From Geothrix limicola (GTDB lineage Bacteria > Acidobacteriota > Holophagae > Holophagales > Holophagaceae), in assembly GCF_030268085.1 (NCBI RefSeq), contig NZ_BSDE01000003.1, positions 62,001-126,000 of the forward strand: a stretch of DNA of 64,000 nucleotides. Reading direction: 5' to 3'. The notes beneath the pieces were generated by a model that ran no database searches, was not told where the DNA came from, and was given only the letters and a program-made list of their open reading frames with translations. Of this stretch, positions 26,931-35,435 are shown piece by piece; the first letter of the stretch is position 1, and each line of letters starts with the position of its first letter. The translations under genes and the position numbers were made by a program.

Positions 26931-29138
26931 ATGGACACCCCACCCCACCAACCGTCTATCCCTTTTTCCTGGACGTGGCCTTTGAACCAAGAACCCTCCG
27001 ATTCGCTGGACATCCTTCTCGACCTCTCCGGCGATTCCGGCGCAGGCAGCCCCAAGGCCCCTGAACCCGAGCCGAAGATCCTGCTGGCGGAGGAACCCAC
27101 CCCGCGCAAAGTCACGCCGCGGACCTTTGAACCCCTGCCCGACGACACACCCTTCGTGCCTGCGGATCCAGAACCCCAGGCGACCGCCCGGCCTTCTCGC
27201 CTGGCGCCCATCAAGAGCATGGTGGCCGAGGTCTACTTCGACCCCGCCAAGGCCTTCGCGGCGGAAGTCGACTGGTCCCGGTTCCGCAAGGCCCAGATCT
27301 CACTCTTCGGGCTGTCGTTGGCCATGCCCTTCATCATGCTGCTGCTGCTGGGGGTCATCCTGGGCGTGGTCTACCATGCGGGCGCCTCGCTCTACAACGC
27401 CACCACGCCGAACCCCATCTACCAGCTCATGCTCTACCCCCTGGTGTTCGTGCTGGCCCGCGGCTACTGGATGGCCTACCTGGCCCTGCCGCTCATCCTG
27501 TTCGGAGTCGGATGGCTTTGGGCTGCCGTCACGGCGGGAGCCCTCTCCCGCATCGAAGACGGGGCCCACATCGACTACAAAACGGCCCTGAGTATCCTCG
27601 CCATGCTCGGCGCCATGCTGGCGCCCTTCACGATGTTTCCCTTCCTGCGCCTGCTGGCCCTGGCCGTCATCTTCTGGTTCACGATCCGGCGTCTGGAAGA
27701 CACCTTCGGCATCGGGTTCTGGACCGTGGCCGGACGCGGGGGCCTGACCCTGGTCGCATCGATGTTCCTCTACGGGGCCATGGAGCGGAAGGTCGAATCC
27801 CTCTTCCCCGCCGGCGAGGAAATGAAGGTCAACCTGAACGCCTTCGTGAACCAGCGCAAGATGCTGGAGTGGCCCTCCTTCCACGAGAAGATCTATGTCA
27901 AACCCAACGAGCGGCTCTACGCGGACCTGACGAACTTCACCCCGCAGATCCGTGACCTGGCGACCCAGAAGGCCATGAACCTTTTGAAGGCCGGAAGTGA
28001 CACGCCCGAGTTCCGCTACCGGCTGGCCCAGCGCCTGGCCGAGAACGGCCAGAACGAGGCCTTCCTCTACCTGTCCCGCTACGCCGCCGCGGGCCAGGGA
28101 ACGCCCCTCGATGCTGCGGCCGCCCTCGTGTGGATCCAGAAATACACCCTCGCCAATCCCAACAACCTGGACGTCAATCTGGACAAGGTCCGCCTGCTCA
28201 TCCAGAACAACCGGCGGCTGGAGGGGAAACGCCTGCTCGTGAGCCTGGTCAAGGCCCAGCTGACCGACATGAACCGCATCACCGACTTCATCCAGAAGGA
28301 GGGCCTGGGCCAGACCAACTCAGGATTCAACGATGAGGTCCAGAACCTCTACCAATTCGGAAACGGCACGAACTACGTGGGCAGCTACACGCCATCCAGT
28401 GGATCCTCAAGCGGATATTCCCGCTACGGCTATGAGACCCAGACCAAGCAGGAGGGGCTGTTGAAGCGCCTCTTCGTCAACGAGCACGACAACTCCCTCT
28501 GGTTCTACCGTGCCATGGTGGTCGAGTACAACCGCAGCGCCGAGGCAGGCCCGGAAATCTATGGGGAGATCCCGACGATCATGGGACAGGCCGAACTCGA
28601 CCAGAAGATCCAGGAGGGCGATCCCATCGCCATGGACATCCTCGCCGACCGGAGCGCTCGGGATGGCGACATCGCCAAGGCCCGCCAGTATTGGCTGGCC
28701 GCCATCCGGGTGCTGGACAGCGATAACCGTTATCCCAACGTGGCCTACTACATGAAGCTCGCCGAGAGCTATGATCCCGCCGAAAGCGACAAGGCCGCCG
28801 ACCCGGCACAAGCCACCAAGTACTACCTCGCCGCCCTGCTGATCTCCAGCTGGCAGGGGCGCGGCATTCCCGTGGGGCTGAAACCCCTCCAGCGCCTCCA
28901 GCCCGGAAAGCTCTCCGATCCCAGGGGACAGCCCTTCCTCGACACCTGCCTGAAATACGACATCCCGGAGGCCTGGGCCATGATGGGCGACCGTTACTTC
29001 AACGGCGATTTCCCCGGCGTGCCCAAGAACATCGCCAAGGGCAGGGACTGTTTCATGAAGGCCCAGGCCCTCGGCTACAAGGGCCCCCAGTTCCAGAAAC
29101 AGCTGGCCCTGATGGGCGCCGCCACTGCAACCCGCTAG
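26931..29138 (+). CDS. polytopic membrane protein with C-terminal TPR/Sel1-like region
   Basis: A protein of about 735 residues. A disordered acidic N-terminus (about 1-95) leads to roughly five or six transmembrane helices (about 125-290; AMPFIMLLLLGVILGVV and others). A long soluble helical region follows, with repeat-like units (FRYRLAQRLAENGQNEAF, WAMMGDRYFNGDFPG, KGRDCFMKAQALGYKGP) of Sel1 type near the end. The start may be ATG 26931 or TTG 26982; the latter has GGACGTGG upstream. No family was recognised. The tRNA gene follows 12 bp after its stop. Confidence 0.65.
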   Translation: MDTPPHQPSIPFSWTWPLNQEPSDSLDILLDLSGDSGAGSPKAPEPEPKILLAEEPTPRKVTPRTFEPLPDDTPFVPADPEPQATARPSRLAPIKSMVAEVYFDPAKAFAAEVDWSRFRKAQISLFGLSLAMPFIMLLLLGVILGVVYHAGASLYNATTPNPIYQLMLYPLVFVLARGYWMAYLALPLILFGVGWLWAAVTAGALSRIEDGAHIDYKTALSILAMLGAMLAPFTMFPFLRLLALAVIFWFTIRRLEDTFGIGFWTVAGRGGLTLVASMFLYGAMERKVESLFPAGEEMKVNLNAFVNQRKMLEWPSFHEKIYVKPNERLYADLTNFTPQIRDLATQKAMNLLKAGSDTPEFRYRLAQRLAENGQNEAFLYLSRYAAAGQGTPLDAAAALVWIQKYTLANPNNLDVNLDKVRLLIQNNRRLEGKRLLVSLVKAQLTDMNRITDFIQKEGLGQTNSGFNDEVQNLYQFGNGTNYVGSYTPSSGSSSGYSRYGYETQTKQEGLLKRLFVNEHDNSLWFYRAMVVEYNRSAEAGPEIYGEIPTIMGQAELDQKIQEGDPIAMDILADRSARDGDIAKARQYWLAAIRVLDSDNRYPNVAYYMKLAESYDPAESDKAADPAQATKYYLAALLISSWQGRGIPVGLKPLQRLQPGKLSDPRGQPFLDTCLKYDIPEAWAMMGDRYFNGDFPGVPKNIAKGRDCFMKAQALGYKGPQFQKQLALMGAATATR

Positions 29139-29150
29139 ACTGGGTGCTGC

Positions 29151-29227
29151 GCGCCCATAGCTCAGGTGGATAGAGCAGCAGCCTTCTAAGCTGCAGGTCG
29201 CTGGTTCGAGTCCAGCTGGGCGCACCA
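29151..29227 (+). tRNA. tRNA-Arg (anticodon TCT)
   Basis: A complete 77-nt cloverleaf. Acceptor GCGCCCA pairs with TGGGCGC, the D-stem is GCTC/GAGC, the anticodon stem GCAGC/GCTGC encloses the loop CTTCTAA, and the T-arm has GGTTCGAGTCC. Anticodon TCT is at 29185-29187. CCA is encoded at 29225-29227. Confidence 0.96.
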
Positions 29228-29244
29228 GCGCCCAGCTGGACTCG
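29207..29244. repeat. inverted repeat: tRNA 3' end copied in reverse orientation
   Basis: The last 17 bp of the tRNA body (29207-29223) are repeated as an exact reverse complement at 29228-29244, separated only by ACCA. The transcript could form a 17-bp hairpin in competition with the tRNA T-arm and acceptor stem. Confidence 0.9.
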
Positions 29245-29352
29245 GGCCAGCGAGTGGGATCGTGAGACGCCACAAACGTGGCGTCGGAACGAGACCGGCG
29301 GATGGCGGAGCCAGACGCGTTCGAGGCCCCTCCACATATCCACCACCCTGGC
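29222..29352. repeat. tRNA-derived tandem repeat, unit A (131 bp)
   Basis: The first of a near-identical series. It begins with GCACCA and the inverted tRNA 3' segment. It contains a perfect hairpin at 29266-29285 (GACGCCAC, loop AAAC, GTGGCGTC) and ends CCACCCTGGC. Confidence 0.88.
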
Positions 29353-29484
29353 GCACCAGCGCCCGGCTGGACTCGGGCCAGCGAGTGGGATCGTGGAGAC
29401 GCCACAGGCGTGGCGTCGGAACGAGACCGGCGGATGGCGAAGCCAGACGCGTTCGAGGCCCCTCCACATATCCACCACCCTGGC
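29353..29484. repeat. tRNA-derived tandem repeat, unit B (132 bp)
   Basis: Differs from unit A by only a few substitutions and one inserted G. The internal hairpin (29398-29417) keeps the stem but has loop AGGC. Confidence 0.88.
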
Positions 29485-29549
29485 GCACCAGCGCCCAGTT
29501 GGACTTGGGCCAGCAGGTGGCGGTTCGAGGCTCCCGCCTTCCTACGACC
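29485..29549. repeat. tRNA-derived repeat, truncated divergent unit C
   Basis: Shares only the first 30 bp with A and B, then runs into GGTTCGAGG...GCACCA, which resembles a second tRNA T-arm and CCA end. It lacks the internal hairpin. Confidence 0.75.
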
Positions 29550-29659
29550 GCACCAGCGCCCGGTTGGACTCGGGCCAGCGAGTGGGATCGTGGAGACGCC
29601 ACAGATGTGGCGTCGGAACGAGACCGGCGGATGGCGGAGCCAGACGCGTTCGAGGCCCC
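29550..29659. repeat. tRNA-derived repeat, unit D (about 110 bp)
   Basis: Matches units A and B to GAGGCCCC and then diverges. The internal hairpin (29595-29614) has the conserved stem and loop AGAT. Confidence 0.85.
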
Positions 29660-29684
29660 GCTCGCTCAAAGCCACTTAGCCCGC

Positions 29685-29840
29685 TCAGCGGTTCTCCCCA
29701 TAGACCTTGTCCAGCACCTTCCGCGCATCCACGCAGATGGGGCACATGCAAATGGATCGGCTGGCGGATTTGGCGTGCTCCATCATGAAGCGGCGCAGCA
29801 GTGCGATCAGCTTGGCGTTGGAGATGGCTTCCGGCGACAC
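29685..29840 (-). CDS. small protein with CxC-x2-C motif
   Basis: A possible 51-residue product from a GTG start preceded by GGAG at suitable spacing. It is helical and basic, with a Cys cluster (ICMCPICVDARKVL) that could bind metal. The composition looks coding, unlike the repeats around it, but the gene is short. It could also be the tail of a decayed gene, since the frame remains open upstream. Not recognised. Confidence 0.42.
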   Translation of the reverse strand: MSPEAISNAKLIALLRRFMMEHAKSASRSICMCPICVDARKVLDKVYGENR

Positions 29841-30011
29841 GAGAACTCCAGGGGCCAGGCAACCTCCCCGACCCGGATGAGACCCATCATCCTGTAGGGG
29901 GCATCGCCTGCCCGTCACAAGTGATCTTTGCAGGGTAGGTGCCAAGTCGGGGGACCATTCGGGCCTCGATCGGAAGACCGGGGTGGCCAACCTGGCTGTG
30001 ATGCTCAGCCC

Positions 30012-30058
30012 GGCGGGTGGCGAGGAACGCTGCACAGCAGCGCCCCTCGCCACCCGCC
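30012..30058. repeat. strong hairpin (14-bp outer stem)
   Basis: GGCGGGTGGCGAGG (30012-30025) pairs exactly with 30045-30058, and an inner CGCTG/CAGCG stem lies between. There is no T-run, so it is not a classical terminator. Confidence 0.8.
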
Positions 30059-30070
30059 TGGGCTTCGCCC

Positions 30071-30122
30071 CAGCGGTCTCGTGGCATAAGCTCCTCGCTG
30101 GGTCCCGGCTTCGCGGAGGACA
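30071..30122. repeat. 52-bp direct repeat, copy 1
   Basis: Begins CAGCGGTCTCGTGGCATAAG and ends GCGGAGGACA. It is identical to the copy at 30212-30263. Confidence 0.85.
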
Positions 30123-30194
30123 GAGGCTCCGACGCTGCAAGCCTGAAGGGCGCGCAGGAGCCCAGGGCTTGATGCCCTGAGCCTCCGGCGGAGG

Positions 30195-30261
30195 TCCTCC
30201 GCTTCGCCACCCAGCGGTCTCGTGGCATAAGCTCCTCGCTGGGTCCCGGCTTCGCGGAGGA
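30195..30261. repeat. REPIN-like imperfect palindrome
   Basis: The arms TCCTCCGC (30195-30202) with GCGGAGGA (30254-30261), and ACCCAGCG (30209-30216) with CGCTGGGT (30237-30244), pair around a loop with TCTCGTGGCATAAG. Two inverted short palindromes in one element is the layout of REPINs. Confidence 0.72.
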
Positions 30262-30263
30262 CA
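30212..30263. repeat. 52-bp direct repeat, copy 2
   Basis: Identical to 30071-30122 and offset by 141 bp. It forms the right part of the palindrome at 30195-30261. Confidence 0.85.
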
Positions 30264-30267
30264 TTCA

Positions 30268-30293
30268 GTCCTCCGCTTCGCCACCCAGCGGTC
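30268..30293. repeat. 26-bp direct repeat of the left palindrome arm
   Basis: Identical to 30194-30219 and lying 2 bp from the icmF stop codon. It is an orphan half-element. Confidence 0.78.
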
Positions 30294-30295
30294 GC

Positions 30296-33200
30296 TTACA
30301 TGTTCCTCCGGTACTGCCCGCCGACTTCGTAGAGGGCCTGGCTGATCTGGCCGAGGCTGCAGACCTTGGCGGCGTCGAGAAGCTCCTCGAAGAGGTTGCC
30401 GTTGGCCCGGGCGACCTCCTTCAGGTGCTCCAAGGCCGCGGGGGCGCGGTCGGCGTTGCGGGCGTGGAAGGCTTCGAGGTTGGTGATCTGCTGGCGCTTT
30501 TCGGTCTCGGTGCTGCGGATCAGTTCCGGTGCGCCGAGCTCGGCGGGCTGGGGGTTCAGGAAGGTGTTCACGCCAATGATGGGCAGCTCGCCGCTGTGCT
30601 TGAGGTGCTCGTAGTGCATGGATTCTTCCTGGATCTTGCCGCGCTGGTACATGGTCTCCATGGCCCCCAGCACGCCGCCGCGGTCGGCGATGCGGCGGAA
30701 CTCCATGAGCACCGCCTCCTCCACCAGCTCGGTCATCTGCTCGATGAGGAAGGCGCCCTGCAGTGGGTTCTCGTTCTTCGCCTGGCCCAGTTCGCGGTTG
30801 ATGATGAGCTGCACGGCGATGGCGCGGCGCACGCTTTCTTCGGTGGGCGTGGTGATGGCCTCGTCGTAGGCGTTCGTATGCAGGCTGTTGCAGTTGTCGT
30901 AGATGGCGTAGAGGGCCTGCAGCGTCGTGCGGATGTCGTTGAAGTCGATCTCCTGGGCGTGCAGGGAACGGCCGCTGGTCTGGATGTGGTACTTCAGCTT
31001 CTGGCTGCGGTCGTTGGCGCCGTACTTCTCCTTCATGGCCACGGCCCAGATGCGGCGGGCCACGCGGCCGATGACGCTGTATTCGGGATCGAGGCCGTTG
31101 CTGAAGAAGAAGCTGAGGTTCGGCGCGAAGTCATCAATGTGCATGCCGCGCGACAGGTAGTACTCGACGAAAGTGAAGCCGTTGGCCAGCGTGAAGGCCA
31201 GCTGGCTGATGGGGTTCGCGCCGGCCTCGGCGATGTGGTAGCCGCTGATGCTCACCGAGTAGAAGTTGCGGACCTTCTCCTCGATGAAGGTCGACTGGAT
31301 GTCGCCCATCACCTTGAGGCTGAACTCCGTACTGAAGATGCAGGTGTTCTGGGCCTGGTCCTCTTTCAGGATGTCGGCCTGCACGGTGCCGCGCACGGTC
31401 TGCAGCGCCTCGGCGCGGAGCTTGGCGTAGACGTCGGCGGGCAGGATCTCGTCCGAGGTCACGCCCAGCAAGGCCAGGCCCAGGCCGTGGTTGCCTTCGG
31501 GCAGACCGCCCTCGTAGCGGGGCCGCGACAGGCCCTTGGCGGCGTACATCGCGTCGATCTTGGCCTGGGCGGCTTCCATCTGCCCGTGCTCCTTCAGCCA
31601 CATCTCGGCGCGCTGATCGATGGCGGCGTTGAGGAAGAAGGCCAGCATGGTGGGCGCGGGGCCGTTGATGGTCATGCTCACGCTGGTGGTGGGGCAGAGC
31701 AGATCGAAGCCCGAGTAGAGCTTCTTCGCGTCGTCCACCGTGCAGACGGAGACGCCACTGTTGCCGACCTTGCCGTAGATATCGGGGCGGACGTGGGGGT
31801 CTTCGCCGTAGAGCGTGACGCTATCGAAGGCCGTGCTGAGCCGCACGGCGGGCTGGCCCTGGCTCACGTAGTGGAAGCGCTTGTTCGTGCGCTCAGGCGT
31901 ACCCTCGCCGGCGAACATGCGGGTGGGATCCTCACCCACGCGCTTGTACTCGAAGACACCGGCCGTGAAGGGGAAGCGGCCCGGCAGGTTTTCCAGCAGC
32001 TGCCAGCGCAGCAGCTCGCCCCAGCCCGAGTAGGGCGGCAGGGCCACCTTGGGCACCAGCGTGCCACTGAGCGAGGCGGTGTAGTTCTCGGTGCGGATCT
32101 CCTTGCCACGCACGACGTAGACATTCTCCGGCTCGGTGTAGCTGCGCTTCAGCTCGGCCCAATCGTGGATGAGGCGGCGGCTTTCGGTGTGCAGCTCGCC
32201 CAGGTGCTCCTGGTAGCGCTGGCGGAGCAGCAGGATCGCCGCGCCCTGATCGCCCTCGCCGGCCTCCGTGAGGTGGATGGCGTCATAGAAGCCCCCCGCG
32301 GGCGGCACCTTGTCGCCCAGGGCCCGCAGACTGGTCCACAGCGCGAAGGCGATCTCGGCCGTGTCGGCCTGGCGGCGGGCCCAGGCCTTGAAGCCCTGCA
32401 CGGTATCGGCGATCTCGGCCAGGTAGCGCACCCGCTCGGGGGGAATAATGGCGGCCCGGCGGGGATTCACGGCCTGGGCTTCGAGCTTGGGCATCCAGTC
32501 CAGGCCGGCCTTGGCGGCGATGGCCTTCACCAGGTTCACGAAAAGCCAGTTGGTGGCGGGGTCGTTGAACTGGCTGGCGCAGGTGGCGTAGACGGGCATG
32601 TCATCGGCCGCCTCGCTGAAGCGCTTGTGGGCGCGCTGGTACTGCTTGCGCACATCGCGCAGGGCATCCTCGGCGCCCCGCTTGTCGGCCTTGTTGAGCA
32701 CGACGAGGTCGGCGAAATCCAGCATGTCGATCTTCTCGAGCTGGCTGGCGGCGCCATATTCAGGCGTCATCACGTACATGGAGAGGTCCACCATGTCCGC
32801 GATTTCGCTATCGCTCTGGCCGATTCCCGCCGTCTCGACGATCACCAGGTCGAAGCCCTCGGCCTTGGCGGCGGCGATGCTGGCCACCAGGGCCTCGCTG
32901 GTGGCACGGTGGGCGGCGCTGCGGGTGGCGAGGCTGCGCATGAAGACGCGATCCCGCAGCTCGGGGTGGTAGAGCGAATTCATGCGGATACGGTCGCCCA
33001 GCAGGGCCCCGCCGGTCTTGCGCTTGGTGGGATCGACGCTGAGCACGGCCACGCGCTTGTCGGGGAAGTCCACCAGGAAGCGCCGCAGCAGCTCATCGAT
33101 GAGGGAGGATTTCCCCGCGCCGCCCGTGCCGGTGATGCCCAGCACGGGGATCTTCTGGGTGCCGAGGGCCGAAGGCAGGGCGGCCACTTCACCCAACTCG

Positions 33201-33718
33201 ATGCGCGTGATGCGGCGGGCGAGCGGATGGAATTCGGGGGTGGTGCGGGGATCGATGTCACAGCGGCGCACCATGTCGTCGATCATGCCCTGGAGGCCCA
33301 TGTGGCGGCCGTCCTCGGGGCTGTAGATGCGGGCGACGCCGTAGACTTCCAGTTCGCGGATCTCCTCGGGGGAGATGACGCCGCCACCGCCGCCGAAGAC
33401 TTGGATATGCCCCGCGCCGCGCTCCCGCAGCAGGTCCACCATGTACTTGAAGTACTCCACGTGACCGCCCTGGTAGCTCGATAGCGCGATGCCCTGGGCA
33501 TCCTCATGGATGGCGGTCTCGACGATGTCCTGCACGGCCCGGTTGTGGCCCAGGTGGATCACCTCGCAGCCCGTGGCCTGAAGGATGCGGCGCATGATGT
33601 TGATGCTGGCATCGTGGCCATCGAAGAGGCTGGCGGCGGTGACGAAGCGCACCTTGTGCTGGGGTACATAACCCTCGAGAGAAGGGTCGAGAGACGCGGG
33701 CGCGGTCAGTGTGGACAT
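30296..33718 (-). CDS. icmF: fused acyl-CoA mutase IcmF (isobutyryl-CoA mutase type)
   Basis: A 1140-residue protein with the full IcmF architecture. The N-terminal B12-binding domain has [14 protein letters not shown] (residues 32-45). A MeaB-like G-protein chaperone follows, with P-loop [12 protein letters not shown] (about 194-205) and NKAD. The C-terminal methylmalonyl-CoA-mutase-like barrel starts at about 560. The enzyme interconverts branched and linear C4 (or related) acyl-CoAs with adenosylcobalamin in the cytoplasm; the in-built chaperone loads and protects the cofactor. GGGAG precedes the ATG. The substrate subtype (isobutyryl, isovaleryl or pivalyl) was not resolved. It is bordered downstream by palindromic repeats. 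Confidence 0.95.
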   Translation of the reverse strand: MSTLTAPASLDPSLEGYVPQHKVRFVTAASLFDGHDASINIMRRILQATGCEVIHLGHNRAVQDIVETAIHEDAQGIALSSYQGGHVEYFKYMVDLLRERGAGHIQVFGGGGGVISPEEIRELEVYGVARIYSPEDGRHMGLQGMIDDMVRRCDIDPRTTPEFHPLARRITRIELGEVAALPSALGTQKIPVLGITGTGGAGKSSLIDELLRRFLVDFPDKRVAVLSVDPTKRKTGGALLGDRIRMNSLYHPELRDRVFMRSLATRSAAHRATSEALVASIAAAKAEGFDLVIVETAGIGQSDSEIADMVDLSMYVMTPEYGAASQLEKIDMLDFADLVVLNKADKRGAEDALRDVRKQYQRAHKRFSEAADDMPVYATCASQFNDPATNWLFVNLVKAIAAKAGLDWMPKLEAQAVNPRRAAIIPPERVRYLAEIADTVQGFKAWARRQADTAEIAFALWTSLRALGDKVPPAGGFYDAIHLTEAGEGDQGAAILLLRQRYQEHLGELHTESRRLIHDWAELKRSYTEPENVYVVRGKEIRTENYTASLSGTLVPKVALPPYSGWGELLRWQLLENLPGRFPFTAGVFEYKRVGEDPTRMFAGEGTPERTNKRFHYVSQGQPAVRLSTAFDSVTLYGEDPHVRPDIYGKVGNSGVSVCTVDDAKKLYSGFDLLCPTTSVSMTINGPAPTMLAFFLNAAIDQRAEMWLKEHGQMEAAQAKIDAMYAAKGLSRPRYEGGLPEGNHGLGLALLGVTSDEILPADVYAKLRAEALQTVRGTVQADILKEDQAQNTCIFSTEFSLKVMGDIQSTFIEEKVRNFYSVSISGYHIAEAGANPISQLAFTLANGFTFVEYYLSRGMHIDDFAPNLSFFFSNGLDPEYSVIGRVARRIWAVAMKEKYGANDRSQKLKYHIQTSGRSLHAQEIDFNDIRTTLQALYAIYDNCNSLHTNAYDEAITTPTEESVRRAIAVQLIINRELGQAKNENPLQGAFLIEQMTELVEEAVLMEFRRIADRGGVLGAMETMYQRGKIQEESMHYEHLKHSGELPIIGVNTFLNPQPAELGAPELIRSTETEKRQQITNLEAFHARNADRAPAALEHLKEVARANGNLFEELLDAAKVCSLGQISQALYEVGGQYRRNM

Positions 33719-33792
33719 GGGACTCCCGGATTGGGGGAAAACCCAAGTTTACCGGCCCTTTCCATTCCTTCGAAGAGATGGTTTCCGACCCC

Positions 33793-35307
33793 TCAGAGGT
33801 CCTCCAGCAGGCCGATGGGAAAGCGGTCTTCCATCAGGAGTTGCCGTTCCCGGAGGTGCTGCAGGAGGGCCTGCCATTTGGGCAGGCCACGCAGGGGCTC
33901 CAGCATGGGGCTCCGCTCGTACCAGGCGGTGCAGCCGAAACCGCGCGCAAAGGCCCGGCTGGCCATTTCCATGGCACTGGCCCGGTCGCCCATCATCGCG
34001 TAGGCCTCCGCCAGGCGGATGGTGAACTCGCCGTCGGGTTCGCGCATGCCGATGCGCTCCTGGTCATATTCCCGCAGCTTCTTCCAGGCCTCATCCTTGC
34101 GGCCTTCCAGGATCAAATCGTAGATCTGGCTCAGGCGCAGGATGTTGGGATAGCCGCCATTGAGGTTGGCCGCCGCCTCGAATTCCTGGTGCGCCAGGGC
34201 CTGGTTGCCCCGGACCAGGGCCAGATAGCCGCGGTAGAAGGGCAGCACGCCCGAGGTGCTCCTCAGGTGCCCCGGCTGTTCCTGCAGGCTGGCCTCGAAA
34301 CGGGCGATCTCGCCGGTGTAGAGGCAGGTGATATCCACCGCCTGCGGCTGCAGCTGCGCGAAGGCGAGGCGGTCCCGCAGGTCCATGGCCCGTCGCGCCA
34401 TCGGCAGCAGGCCCGCCCCGCGCGCGGCGTAGGCGATCCCCGTGAGAAGGGTCGGGTTGTGCGACTGCTTGCGCCGCACCCGCAGGAGCAGGTCCAGGGC
34501 CTCTCGCTGGTTCCCGATGTCGCTCTTGAGCAGGGAGAGCAGGAAGGTCCCGCGCGGATGTCCCGGCGCCAGGGCGAGCCCCCGCTGGAGGCAGGCCTCC
34601 GCGTCGGTCTGCTCCTGACGGAAAGCCGCCTGGCTGTTGAGCATCTGACGGTAGCGGAGGTTCCCGAGCAGGATCCAGGTGGACGCGCAGTCGGGCTCCA
34701 GGCGGGTGGTCTGCTCGGCGAGTTGCATCGCCTCGTCCAGATGCTGGTTCTGCAGCCGCCAGGTGGTCGAGCGCACCAGGTCCCAGAACACCGCCGCCGA
34801 CCTGGGCACGAGGCTTCCGGCCGGCAGGTTCACGGGCTTGGGAAAGGTCCTGAGGAAGGCATCAAAGGCCCGGGAAGGCGGCAGCGGCTCCGCCTCGTGC
34901 CGCACCCAGGGCACCGGCGATCCCTTGGCGAGTTGCTTGCCCCAGGCAAAGCGGTAGGAGAGCGCCAGATCCTCGCCCTGGCGACTGGGCTCGGTCTGCA
35001 CCATCAGGGTGCGCGCCTGGCCGATCAGGGGGCCCAGGTCCGCGGGCAGCTCGGTGACGCTGGTGACGGCGAATCCGCCGAGGTGCTCCAGATGATCCTG
35101 GATGAGGGCTCCGAGGGCCCGGCCCTGAGCCGCTTCCAGCCCCGAGGCCGGGGCCGCGGGCGGGGTGACGAGGAGGATGCGCAGTGGGGCCCGGACGCCC
35201 TGCCCCGCCAGCAGCCAGGCCATGGCGCTACCGCCCCCCAGCAACACGAGGAAGGCGATCCCCAGAAACAGGGCCGTGCGCGGGGATCGTGACCTGAGGT
35301 CGAGCAT
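33793..35307 (-). CDS. membrane-anchored TPR protein
   Basis: A 504-residue protein with one N-terminal transmembrane helix (about residues 12-34). A domain of about 90 residues resembling the small alpha/beta region of TolB- or SpoIIE-type sensors follows, but with no diagnostic motif, and then about eight TPR-like helical pairs from residue 190 (STWILLGNLRYRQ, AHQEFEAAANLNGGYPN, FTIRLAEAYAMMGD). It is divergent from an HtrA-type protease gene. TPR arrays bind proteins; the partner is unknown. Confidence 0.68.
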   Translation of the reverse strand: MLDLRSRSPRTALFLGIAFLVLLGGGSAMAWLLAGQGVRAPLRILLVTPPAAPASGLEAAQGRALGALIQDHLEHLGGFAVTSVTELPADLGPLIGQARTLMVQTEPSRQGEDLALSYRFAWGKQLAKGSPVPWVRHEAEPLPPSRAFDAFLRTFPKPVNLPAGSLVPRSAAVFWDLVRSTTWRLQNQHLDEAMQLAEQTTRLEPDCASTWILLGNLRYRQMLNSQAAFRQEQTDAEACLQRGLALAPGHPRGTFLLSLLKSDIGNQREALDLLLRVRRKQSHNPTLLTGIAYAARGAGLLPMARRAMDLRDRLAFAQLQPQAVDITCLYTGEIARFEASLQEQPGHLRSTSGVLPFYRGYLALVRGNQALAHQEFEAAANLNGGYPNILRLSQIYDLILEGRKDEAWKKLREYDQERIGMREPDGEFTIRLAEAYAMMGDRASAMEMASRAFARGFGCTAWYERSPMLEPLRGLPKWQALLQHLRERQLLMEDRFPIGLLEDL

Positions 35308-35383
35308 GAACCCTCAGCTTAGAACCCGACGGGGTCTTGGTGAAGTGACGCAGACAAAAAGGAATCCGGGCCCTTGGCCTCGA

Positions 35384-35409
35384 CTCGGGGCAACCAGCTC
35401 CGCCCCGAG
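35384..35409. repeat. inverted repeat between divergent TPR and htrA-like genes
   Basis: CTCGGGGC and GCCCCGAG form 8-bp arms around a 10-bp spacer, 27 bp upstream of the protease start. It could be an operator or a 5' UTR hairpin. Confidence 0.4.
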
Positions 35410-35435
35410 ACCCCATAATCGACCCGGGAGCCCCC

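Larger units (their letters stand above)
29841..30295. other. gene-free palindrome-rich region downstream of icmF
   Basis: No convincing gene in these 455 bp. From 30012 onward it consists mostly of hairpin-forming repeats, listed separately. Frames that read through them have shifted duplicate peptides and no ribosome sites. Confidence 0.6.

Noticed and set aside
29222-29659. CRISPR array
   Set aside because: The units are about 131 bp, with no short repeats, no spacers of regular size and no cas genes.
29053-29675. Minus-strand frames across the tRNA and its repeats
   Set aside because: They give the well-known spurious peptides of antisense tRNA (for example LDSNQRPA and GLEPATCSL) and repeat themselves unit by unit.
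30425-33484. Plus-strand open frame of about 1000 codons
   Set aside because: Antisense shadow of icmF, produced by high GC at third codon positions.
33719-33792. Cobalamin riboswitch before icmF
   Set aside because: Only 74 bp separate it from the next gene, and no B12-box-like sequence is seen.
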